13,513 bases of DNA from Candidatus Brocadiia bacterium. GTDB taxonomy: Bacteria > Planctomycetota > PUPC01 > DSUN01. The translations under genes were made by a program, and so were the position numbers. Where the stretch lies: NCBI GenBank assembly GCA_016782825.1, contig JADHXT010000054.1:1-13513 (forward strand). The letters run 5' to 3'. Below the pieces are notes generated by a model, which made no database searches, was not told where the DNA came from, and saw nothing but the letters and a program-made list of their open reading frames with translations. How positions within the stretch are numbered: position 1 is the stretch's first letter; every line of letters starts with the position of its first letter. Of the stretch, positions 6,911-13,042 are shown piece after piece.

Positions 6911-7117
6911 GCCACACCCTACAACGAGATGATGATCAAGGGCAGCCGCCTCGCGCTGTCGAGCTGCACCCCGGCCGGCGTGGCGCCGCACTGGCAGATC
7001 TGGATCGAGCCGCTCCTCGGCTGGCTCCTCTTCATCGCCGCGCTGTGGCTGGCGGCGCTCTGCCTTGTGGCCGTCCTGCGGCGTCAGTGGGTCGAGCGCG
7101 AGCGGCTGGCGTTCCCG
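6911..7117 (+). pseudogene. Fragment of a DUF6785-type polytopic membrane protein
   Basis: A frame of about 69 codons reads TPYNEMMIKGSRLALSS, then PHWQIWIEPLLGWLLFIAAL and a hydrophobic run ending in VLRRQWVERERLAFP. The 'PLL-W-LLF-AL...LRRQWVERERLAFP' block is typical of large DUF6784/DUF6785 membrane proteins (OPT-transporter-like), which contain a dozen or more membrane segments. Only one clear segment (about 7000-7080) remains. After FP the frame loses similarity at 7118 (the family continues with LVQ), and upstream of 6911 nothing recognisable remains. It is a relic lying between two polysaccharide enzymes, which suggests that the locus once carried its own transporter. Confidence 0.6.
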
Positions 7118-7273
7118 TCTATTCGTCGATGGGGCAGGTCGCCTCGGCTTGCCAGGCGAAGGCGATCTCGGGATCGGGGATGCGACTGCCAGGGCCGCCG
7201 CTGTCACTGTTGCCGTAGCGGCCGACCCGCGCGATCCGGTTGGGTCGACGGCGCCGTCCTTCGCAGGCATACC
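7118..7273. other. Gene-less stretch before the pectate lyase promoter
   Basis: Frames are open on both strands only because of high GC. None carries a recognisable motif. Likely more of the decayed membrane-protein gene or plain spacer. Confidence 0.35.
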
Positions 7274-7301
7274 TTGACGCCCCGCAGGGCGGTGCTAGAA
7301 T
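7274..7301 (+). promoter_or_regulatory. Promoter of the pectate lyase gene
   Basis: TTGACG (7274-7279), a 16-bp spacer and TAGAAT (7296-7301). The predicted start near 7308 gives a leader of about 128 bases before the start codon. The boxes match those of the UroD-like gene on the other strand. Confidence 0.65.
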
Positions 7302-7420
7302 GCCACTTGGCTACCGGGCCATTCCCGCCCGCTTCTGAGACGCTGCTCCGGTAGCGCGCAGGATGCCATCGCACCGGCGGACCCACGAGGTCAGAGAACG
7401 CGCACGATCGCGCGAGCCCC

Positions 7421-7426
7421 AGGAGG
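7421..7426 (+). promoter_or_regulatory. Ribosome binding site of the pectate lyase gene
   Basis: AGGAGG lies nine bases before ATG 7436 and six before the in-frame GTG at 7433. Both starts are possible. ATG is preferred. Confidence 0.65.
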
Positions 7427-7435
7427 CCATAGGTG

Positions 7436-8797
7436 ATGAGGTGCCGCGAGCTGCTGACCGCCACGCTTGTGGGAGTCGTGCTGAGCGTCCAGGCGCTCGA
7501 CGCGTCTGCGGCCGAAGCGTTGCCGATCATCCCCGGTGCCGCAGGCTTTGGCATGGAGACGCCCGCCGGCAGCGGGCGGCACCTCGATGTGCCAAAGACC
7601 AGGGTCATCCGGGTGACGAACCTGAAGCCCGACGGCCCCGGCTCCTTGAGAGCGGCGCTGGAGGCCGAGGGGCCACGGGTCGTGGTCTTCGAGGTCTCGG
7701 GCAACATCGACTTCACGCCGTATGGCGACTTGAGCGTCAAGCACCCGTATGTCACCGTGGCCGGTCACACGGCGCCCTCGCCGGGGATCACGCTGAAGGG
7801 CTGCCAGGTGCAGGTGCGCACCCACGACGTGGTGATCCAGCACATTCGCATCCGCGTCGGCGACCTGCTCGACCCCGAGCGCCCACTCCGCAACAAAGCC
7901 GGGTGGACGCAGTGGAGCGAACGCGACTGCATGAAGGTGGGCGGCGACCGGGTCGTCATCGACCACTGTTCGCTCAGTTGGGCGACCGACGAGAACGTGC
8001 AGACCCGCGGGAACGACCTGACCTTCCGTCACTGCATCTTCAGCGAGGCGCTCGACAGCGCGAAGCACCACAAGGGCGGCCACTCCAGGGGACTGCTCAT
8101 CATGAACCAAGGCCCCGCCAATACGCGGAGGGAGGGTCAGCGGGTTGCGGTCATCGGCAATCTCTTCGCGCACAACAAGGGGCGCAACCCCACCGTGAAC
8201 GGCGGGGCCGAAGCGGTGATCGCGAACAACCTTGTCGACGACGCCCATTTCGCAATGAAGGGCGACTGCACCGCGAGGCGAGGGCACCAGTTGATCAGCG
8301 CCATGGGCAACGTCGTCAAGCGGACCCGCTACCCCGTCGTCGCGAGGGCCATGCATCCCGAGACCCGCTACTACTTCGCTCCGGACAACGTCTTCAACGG
8401 TAGGACCTTCGATTCCGTCGCCGATGTGTGGAAGGAGGTCTTCATGCCCTTCAAGCCAGGGGTGGCCCAGGCCAGCCGAGCGGCCAAGGCGCCGATCGCC
8501 GTGCCCGGCCTAACCGTCAAGCCGGCGGCCGAGGTAGAGGAGTGGGTGCTCGCCAATGCCGGCGCGCGCCCCGCAGACCGCGATCCGGTCGACGCGCGCG
8601 TAGTCAAGTCGGTTCGTGAGCAGACCGGTTCCATCCTCGCCAGCCAGAAGGATGTCGGCGGCTGGCCGGAACTCGAGGAGAATCACCGCGCTTTGGCGCC
8701 GCCCGAAGACCCGAACAAGGACGACGACAGAGACGGCTATACAAACCTGGAAGAGTGGCTTCACGCCTTCGCCGCGGACGTGGAAGGGAGAAGATGA
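7436..8797 (+). CDS. Secreted pectate-lyase-like parallel beta-helix protein
   Basis: This 453-residue protein has a signal peptide (residues 1 to about 26, cleavage near ASA-AEA). The N-terminal LPIIPGAAGFGMETPAGSG is typical of bacterial pectate lyases of this exported type, followed by LRAALEAEGPRVVVFEVSGN at 71-90. The turns of a right-handed beta-helix follow, with TVAGHTAPSPGITLKG (107-122), VVIDHCSLSWATDEN (173-187) and further asparagine- and glycine-rich turns to about 300. Near the C-terminus, residues 424-434 read DPNKDDDRDGY, a calcium-binding loop like those of dockerin or thrombospondin type 3 repeats. The expected role is beta-elimination of polygalacturonate or a similar uronan, outside the cytoplasm. 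It has its own promoter and ribosome binding site. No carbohydrate-binding module is visible. The exact lyase family is not certain. Confidence 0.85.
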   Translation: MRCRELLTATLVGVVLSVQALDASAAEALPIIPGAAGFGMETPAGSGRHLDVPKTRVIRVTNLKPDGPGSLRAALEAEGPRVVVFEVSGNIDFTPYGDLSVKHPYVTVAGHTAPSPGITLKGCQVQVRTHDVVIQHIRIRVGDLLDPERPLRNKAGWTQWSERDCMKVGGDRVVIDHCSLSWATDENVQTRGNDLTFRHCIFSEALDSAKHHKGGHSRGLLIMNQGPANTRREGQRVAVIGNLFAHNKGRNPTVNGGAEAVIANNLVDDAHFAMKGDCTARRGHQLISAMGNVVKRTRYPVVARAMHPETRYYFAPDNVFNGRTFDSVADVWKEVFMPFKPGVAQASRAAKAPIAVPGLTVKPAAEVEEWVLANAGARPADRDPVDARVVKSVREQTGSILASQKDVGGWPELEENHRALAPPEDPNKDDDRDGYTNLEEWLHAFAADVEGRR

Positions 8798-9022
8798 GAG
8801 CCTTTCCTCGGGCCTTCCGCCTCCTGTCGCCGCCGGTTCACTGAGTTCCCGTCGCCCACGTGGGTTGGACGACGAGGGATGCGAGTAGGCCACCAGAAGT
8901 TCCCACCCTTCCCGGCGACCATCCCGACCGCTACGACGCCCGACGAAGCCAAGGCCAAATGCCCAACGAGTTCCTGGACTGGGTCGAGAGGCATTGGAGT
9001 CATGCTGTTTCATCGATGGTGA
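8798..9022. other. Gene-less stretch between pectate lyase and recombinase relic
   Basis: About 225 bases follow the lyase stop. No strand shows a conserved motif, and no hairpin with a T-run is evident. Open frames exist on both strands, but their codon use does not favour any of them. Confidence 0.35.
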
Positions 9023-9238
9023 GCAGCCCAGCGACTCGGCGCCTGCACCAGCACCGTCAGCAAATGGAGACGTCACGGTCTGCTCCGTGCATACCGCTTC
9101 AATGGCAAGCCCGAGTATCTCTACGGCCCCCCTGGCCCGGACGCCCCCGTCAAGAGCCAGGGCCGGAGACTCTCGGATCGGCATCGTCCCCGCCAGCTTT
9201 ACTGTGGAACTCCCAATGAGGTGCAGTATGGGACATAG
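9023..9238 (+). pseudogene. C-terminal relic of a recombinase/transposase with HTH
   Basis: One plus frame, opening just after a stop at 9020-9022, reads QRLGACTSTVSKWRRHGLLR, then AYRFNGKPEYLYGPPGPDAP and VKSQGRRLSDR. It ends at a stop at 9236-9238 after NEVQYGT. The pattern of a short helix-turn-helix ('LG...STV..W...GLLRA..yN.k.E.LY.PPG..AP.K.QG..L..R') and a final EVQY tail resembles the C-terminus of recombinase-family proteins common in environmental genomes. There is no start codon with a ribosome binding site, and the catalytic domain is absent. The last 40 bases overlap, antisense, the 3' end of the TPR gene. The family call rests on remembered sequence style, so it needs a search. 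Confidence 0.5.
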
Positions 9239-10938
9239 CCCTTGAGGTCTGGATCGAGCGCCAGCGCTCGATCGAGCTTCTCGAGGGCCTCGGCGCGGCG
9301 CCCGAGTCGCGCGAGGGTCGCGCCCCAATCGGCGTAGGAGAGCGCGTGTCGGGGGTCGACCTTCACGGCATCGGCGAAGGCCGCGCACGCGGCGTCGAGC
9401 TTCCCCTGCCCGGCGAGCGCGACCCCGAGCGAGTGGTGGGATGCCGCCCGCGTCGCGTCGAGCTTGACGGATTGCCTGCACTTCTCGACGGCCTCGTCGT
9501 GGCGGCCGAGACGGGCGAGCGCCCACCCCCAGTTGTTGAGCACCCGCGCGTCCTTGGGATTGAGGCGCACGGCCTTGGCATACTTCTCGCAGGCCTCGGC
9601 GTGCTTGCCCATCTGGGCGAGGGTGTAGCCCCAGCCGCCGTAGGTGCGGCCGCTTTGGGGGTCGAAGAGCGCGGCCTTGGCGTACTTGCGGTCGGCCTCG
9701 GCGAACTGCCCGAGCCGCGTCAGCGAGCCGCCCCACCCCGCATAGGCTTCGGCGAACCGCCGGTGATGCTCGGTGGCCTTGGCAAACTTCTCGCAGGCCT
9801 CGGCGTGTCGGCCGAGCCGCGTGAGGGCGTAGGCCCAGGCATACCAGCCGTCGGCGAAGGCCGGCGCGAGCTCCGTCGCGCGGGCCGCCTTGGCGGCGGC
9901 TTCGCCGTAGCGGCGCAAGCGATTGAGCGCGAAGGCCCAGCGGATGTTGGCCTCGCCGTGTTGGGGGTCGATGGCCACCACGTCGGCGTGGCGTGCGCAC
10001 GCGGCGTCGTAGCGGGCGAGCTTGTGGAGCGCGGCGCCCCACAGGGCATGTGCCTCGGCGTCGCGAGGATTGATCTCGACGGCGCGGGCAAATCGCTCGC
10101 AGGCCTCGCGGTGGCGGCCCCGCTGCGACAGGATCGCTCCCCAGACGTGGTAGACGATGCCCAGCGCCCTGGGATTGGGCAGCGCCATGCAGTGGATGCC
10201 GCCCGCGACGCGGCCGCGGCGGTGCTGGATGGGATCGTCGACGTTGCGGATCTCGCCCCGCTCCGTCGTCTCGATGTTGAAGCGGTCGGGGCCGTGCTCG
10301 TAGCGCACGAGCACGTGGGACGGCCACGTGACCAGGTGGATCGGCATCCGCAGCCGCCGAGCCGCGGCCAGGTAGATGAGCGAGAGCGGCACGCAGTCGC
10401 CCTGCTTGCGGGCGAGCACCTGGTCGAGCCGCTTCACGCCCTTGCGATACGTGTAGCCCTCGGCCCCGAACAGCCGCCGCCCAATCCGCCGCACCCGCTC
10501 CCGTGCCGATCCCTCGGTCCCTGCGGCCTCTGCCAGTCGGTCGACCAGCGCGTCGAGGCGACGGCGGCAGACGTCGGCGTCGGCCTCGGGGTTGAGCGCC
10601 ACGGCCATCCGCAGCGCCTCGCCCGCCACGTCGACCTCGTCATCGCTCACCACCCGCACGCGGTCCCGCTCGATCCATTCTCGGCGGAGGGCCTCGCCGT
10701 CGGACACGCAGATCCGCACGCGGCCGTCCTCGGCCGCCACCACGCCAAAGCGTCGCCCCTTCGCCACCGTCGCCCCGCCGTCGCCCACGGGAGTCTCGTC
10801 GGCGGCGATCTCCACGGTCACCAGCGTCCGCCCCGAGACGAGCGCCCGATCGAACGGCGACTCCTTCTCGCCGGCCGCCCCCCCCCATGCGGTGGCGGCC
10901 AGGATCAGCGCGACCGTCTGTCGTCGATAGGTGCTCAC
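9199..10938 (-). CDS. Exported transglutaminase-like / nine-TPR protein
   Basis: This is a 579-residue protein starting at GTG 10938. Residues 1-23 look like a signal peptide with a lysine/arginine-poor hydrophobic core ending in GGAAGEK. A transglutaminase-like (SirB1/Transglut_core2) domain spans about 110-245, with KQGDCVPLSLIYLAAARRL carrying cysteine 182, WPSHVLVRY carrying histidine 208, and NIETT carrying an acidic residue at 223. These fit a Cys-His-acid centre. From about 260 to 569 there are nine tetratricopeptide repeats of 34 residues, most beginning with an aromatic-W-G/A-x-x-L pattern and ending in 'A..L.P'. Enzyme-like domain plus TPRs suggests a scaffold or protein-processing role in the periplasm. 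The last dozen residues (YVPYCTSLGVPQ) lie antisense to the recombinase relic and may be acquired. Its partner is unknown. Confidence 0.8.
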   Translation of the reverse strand: MSTYRRQTVALILAATAWGGAAGEKESPFDRALVSGRTLVTVEIAADETPVGDGGATVAKGRRFGVVAAEDGRVRICVSDGEALRREWIERDRVRVVSDDEVDVAGEALRMAVALNPEADADVCRRRLDALVDRLAEAAGTEGSARERVRRIGRRLFGAEGYTYRKGVKRLDQVLARKQGDCVPLSLIYLAAARRLRMPIHLVTWPSHVLVRYEHGPDRFNIETTERGEIRNVDDPIQHRRGRVAGGIHCMALPNPRALGIVYHVWGAILSQRGRHREACERFARAVEINPRDAEAHALWGAALHKLARYDAACARHADVVAIDPQHGEANIRWAFALNRLRRYGEAAAKAARATELAPAFADGWYAWAYALTRLGRHAEACEKFAKATEHHRRFAEAYAGWGGSLTRLGQFAEADRKYAKAALFDPQSGRTYGGWGYTLAQMGKHAEACEKYAKAVRLNPKDARVLNNWGWALARLGRHDEAVEKCRQSVKLDATRAASHHSLGVALAGQGKLDAACAAFADAVKVDPRHALSYADWGATLARLGRRAEALEKLDRALALDPDLKGYVPYCTSLGVPQ

Positions 10939-10946
10939 GTGAGCCT

Positions 10947-10974
10947 ATTGTACCCCAACCGAGCGGGATGACAC
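10947..10974 (-). promoter_or_regulatory. Candidate promoter of the TPR gene, possibly leaderless
   Basis: Minus-strand GTGTCA (10974-10969), a 16-bp spacer and TACAAT (10952-10947). The expected transcription start near 10940 is two bases before the GTG at 10938, so the mRNA would have almost no leader. No Shine-Dalgarno site is clear. Confidence 0.45.
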
Positions 10975-11090
10975 ACCACATTCGTGCGTCCGGGAGCGAC
11001 GCGCATCCCCGCCCGCGGGCGGCCTCTCGGAAGGGCTCGTGGTCTTGCCCGAGCGGCGTGCGGCGAACTCCGCCGAGGAGCGAGGAGATG
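10975..11090. other. Spacer in the divergent intergenic region
   Basis: GC-rich sequence with no convincing gene or hairpin, between the TPR promoter and the 8-bp array. Confidence 0.35.
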
Positions 11091-11094
11091 TGGA

Positions 11095-11150
11095 TATGCG
11101 CATATGCGCATATACGCATATCCGGATATCCGGATATCCGGATATGCATA
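11095..11150. repeat. Tandem array of seven 8-bp palindromic units, AT-rich
   Basis: Seven units follow one another: TATGCGCA twice, TATACGCA, TATCCGGA three times, and TATGCATA. Most units, shifted by one base, are palindromes (ATGCGCAT, ATCCGGAT), and TATGCATA is one directly. Positions 11095-11121 alternate strictly pyrimidine-purine, the pattern that favours left-handed Z-DNA. The block is framed by GTGGA (11090-11094) and TACCAC (11151-11156), so the whole is an imperfect palindrome that could extrude as a cruciform. It lies between two divergent genes and is far richer in A+T than anything else here. Confidence 0.85.
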
Positions 11151-11159
11151 TACCACGCA

Positions 11160-11370
11160 TCACACGCTGTCCCATCACCCCTGGAGCGCTTCTCCTCCTC
11201 AGGGGGCACGCAGCGCATCTCACGCAATCCTGACGTCCCCCTCGTGCGCGCCTGATGCGGCGGGTGTAGGGTGGTGGCAGTCAGCCACGGGCTGGCCCCG
11301 TCGGCGGATCGCGTCACGCGGGCCGCCGCCCCGGCGAATAGCCACAGGACAGGGGCGCGCAGCGTCCCAA
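11160..11370. other. Spacer between the array and the porin promoter
   Basis: No gene is visible. It holds a small hairpin GTGGC-AGTCA-GCCAC (11274-11288) preceded by GTAG at 11266-11269, possibly another REP-like unit but of a different sequence. Confidence 0.35.
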
Positions 11371-11398
11371 TTGACGCAAGGGACGATTCAGGTACAAT
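11371..11398 (+). promoter_or_regulatory. Promoter of the porin gene
   Basis: TTGACG (11371-11376), a 16-bp spacer and TACAAT (11393-11398). The predicted start near 11405 gives a leader of about 32 bases carrying AAGGAGG (11421-11427) nine bases before ATG 11437. Confidence 0.75.
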
Positions 11399-11436
11399 CC
11401 GCTGCCCATACCCTGTGCGAAAGGAGGGCCGGATAG

Positions 11437-12768
11437 ATGGTGAGGCATGGGATACTCGTCGGGCTGCTGGCTCTGGCCGCGGCCGTCCCGCTGAGGGCGG
11501 GCGAAGGGGCGAGCCGGGCCGAAGTCGAGACGCTGCGCCGGCAGCTTCGCGAGCAGCAGGCGCGCCTCGACGCCCTCGAGGGCCTCCTGCGCGGCACCAT
11601 CGCCAAGGACGTGGCGGCCCTCCGCAAGGAGGTCGACGCCGTCGGCGCGCGGGCCAACGCCAGGCCCTTCGCCTCGTGGGCCGAGAAGGTCAAGTTCAAC
11701 GGCGACTTCCGCTACCGCCACGAGTGGACCGACGACGAGGACAAGAGCCGCGAGCGCGCGCGGCACCGCGTGCGGCTCCGACTCGGCCTCGAGGCCCATC
11801 CGACCGAGGACCTGGACCTCTACGTGCGGCTGGTCACCGGCGGCGACAACCCCCGCGGCACCAACCAGACCCTCGATGGCGCCTTCTCGAGCAAAGACCT
11901 GATGCTCGACCGGGCCTACGTCGACTGGCATCCCGCCTCGCTCCAGGGCGTGCACCTGCTCGCGGGCAAGATGGCCCAGCCCTGGCGCCACCCGGGCAGC
12001 AGCCAGCTCATCTGGGACAGCGACATCAGCCCGGAGGGCCTCGCAGCCACCTCCGAGACCCCCATCACCGAGACCACCAGGGCCTTCGCCACCGTCGGGT
12101 CCTTCTGGGTGGACGAGTCCTCGAGCGACGAGGACATCCTGTTGTGGGCCTGCCAGGTCGGCGTCACCCACGAGATCGCCGAGGCCGCGAAGTTCACCCT
12201 CGGCGGCAGCTACTTCCACTACCACAACCTCCAGGGCCGCACCCCCCTCTTCGACCCGACGACCGGCTACGGCAACACCACCCAGACCGTGACGAAGACC
12301 ACGACCCTGGACTGCACGGCCGGCGGCGACCCCGTCATCTGTACCGAGGAGAGCGAGGTTTACACCCAGGGCTACCGCCTGTGGGAGTTCTTCTGCGTGT
12401 TCGAGACCACGGCCGCCGGCCTGCCCATGGCCCTCTACGGCGACTACGTGAACAACACGGCGGCCACGAGCGGGCAGGACACCGGCTGGCTCGTCGGCTG
12501 CACGCTCGGCACAGCCAAGGCCCCCGGCACGTGGCAGCTCGACTACAACTACCGCCGGGTCGAGAACGACGCGGTCATCGGCGCCTTCACCGAAAGCGAC
12601 TTCCACGGCGGCCGCACCGGCGGCGAGGGCCACAAGGTCACCGCCGCCTACCAAGTCAACAAGGCCGCCCAGGTCGCCCTGACCTACTTCCTCAGCAACG
12701 ACGAGGACGAGTCCGCCAACAACGACAACTACCGCAAGCTCCAGGTCGACTTCAAGGTGAAGTTCTGA
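11437..12768 (+). CDS. Outer-membrane porin with N-terminal coiled coil (Porin_5-like)
   Basis: This 443-residue protein has a signal peptide (residues 1 to about 21, LLALAAAVPLRAGE). A heptad-rich coiled coil follows at about 26-70 (RAEVETLRRQLREQQARLDA), probably for trimer formation or contact with peptidoglycan. From about residue 82 (WAEKVKFNGDFRYRHEW) the sequence becomes alternating beta-strands with aromatic girdles, such as LRLGLEAHPTEDLDLYVRLV, FTLGGSYFHYHN and WQLDYNYRRVENDAV. It ends in LQVDFKVKF, a terminal phenylalanine as expected for barrel insertion by BamA. This matches the 'putative porin' group of Gram-negative environmental bacteria. The role is passive or phosphate/sugar-type uptake; the substrate is not known. 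It is transcribed alone, from a strong promoter to a strong terminator. Confidence 0.85.
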   Translation: MVRHGILVGLLALAAAVPLRAGEGASRAEVETLRRQLREQQARLDALEGLLRGTIAKDVAALRKEVDAVGARANARPFASWAEKVKFNGDFRYRHEWTDDEDKSRERARHRVRLRLGLEAHPTEDLDLYVRLVTGGDNPRGTNQTLDGAFSSKDLMLDRAYVDWHPASLQGVHLLAGKMAQPWRHPGSSQLIWDSDISPEGLAATSETPITETTRAFATVGSFWVDESSSDEDILLWACQVGVTHEIAEAAKFTLGGSYFHYHNLQGRTPLFDPTTGYGNTTQTVTKTTTLDCTAGGDPVICTEESEVYTQGYRLWEFFCVFETTAAGLPMALYGDYVNNTAATSGQDTGWLVGCTLGTAKAPGTWQLDYNYRRVENDAVIGAFTESDFHGGRTGGEGHKVTAAYQVNKAAQVALTYFLSNDEDESANNDNYRKLQVDFKVKF

Positions 12769-12795
12769 GCGACGCGGGTCGCGGGAACGCAAGAC

Positions 12796-12833
12796 GGCCG
12801 GTCGCCCCAACTGGGGCGGCCGGCCTGTCTCTT
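12796..12833 (+). terminator. Intrinsic terminator after the porin gene
   Basis: Arms GGCCGGTCGCCCC (12796-12808) and GGGGCGGCCGGCC (12813-12825) form a 13-base-pair stem with one G-U pair and an AACT loop. The pyrimidine-rich TGTCTCTT follows. It begins 28 bases after the porin stop codon. Confidence 0.75.
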
Positions 12834-12874
12834 GGCCCTCGAGCGCCGGCGACGTGGGTAACTGGATGGATGGA

Positions 12875-12961
12875 GGATTGGATGGGTGGATGAGTGGATG
12901 AAGACCGCGACGGGTGGCGTCCCTCCTCTCCCATTCGTCCATTCATCCACCCATCCAATCC
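12875..12961. repeat. 28-bp inverted repeat rich in TGGATG
   Basis: The left arm (12875-12902) and right arm (12934-12961) are complementary at 26 of 28 positions around a 31-base spacer. Each arm is built from runs of GGATGGGTGGATGA-type sequence, and the run continues to the left as CTGGATGGATGGA (12862-12874). It lies between the porin terminator and the plsY promoter. It looks like a small non-coding repeat element or a simple-sequence expansion that inverted. Confidence 0.75.
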
Positions 12962-12977
12962 GCCAGTTCCGTCCTCC

Positions 12978-13006
12978 TTGAATCGCCCACATGCCGCCCC
13001 TATAAT
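12978..13006 (+). promoter_or_regulatory. Promoter of plsY
   Basis: TTGAAT (12978-12983), a 17-bp spacer and a perfect TATAAT (13001-13006). The predicted start near 13013 gives a 30-base leader with GAGGAG (13030-13035) seven bases before ATG 13043. This is the closest match to the sigma-70 consensus in the window. Confidence 0.8.
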
Positions 13007-13042
13007 GGGCCGCGACTTCGTCTTCTGGCGAGGAGCCGATCC

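Noticed and set aside
8510..10971. Two frames of 541-605 codons around the TPR gene, one leftward and one rightward
   Set aside because: They are arginine/proline/glycine-rich shadows of the TPR repeats. Their apparent repetition comes from the real repeats in the other frame.
11095..11150. A CRISPR-like array
   Set aside because: Units are only 8 bp, contiguous and without spacers, and no cas gene is present.
11266..11288. GTAG followed by a GTGGC/GCCAC hairpin as a fifth REP unit
   Set aside because: The stem is short and its sequence unlike the four clear units, and the gap between GTAG and the stem differs. Not enough to call.
11271..12942. Frames of about 540 codons on each strand over the porin gene
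   Set aside because: The porin frame has a promoter, ribosome binding site, signal peptide, C-terminal phenylalanine and terminator. The others have none of these.
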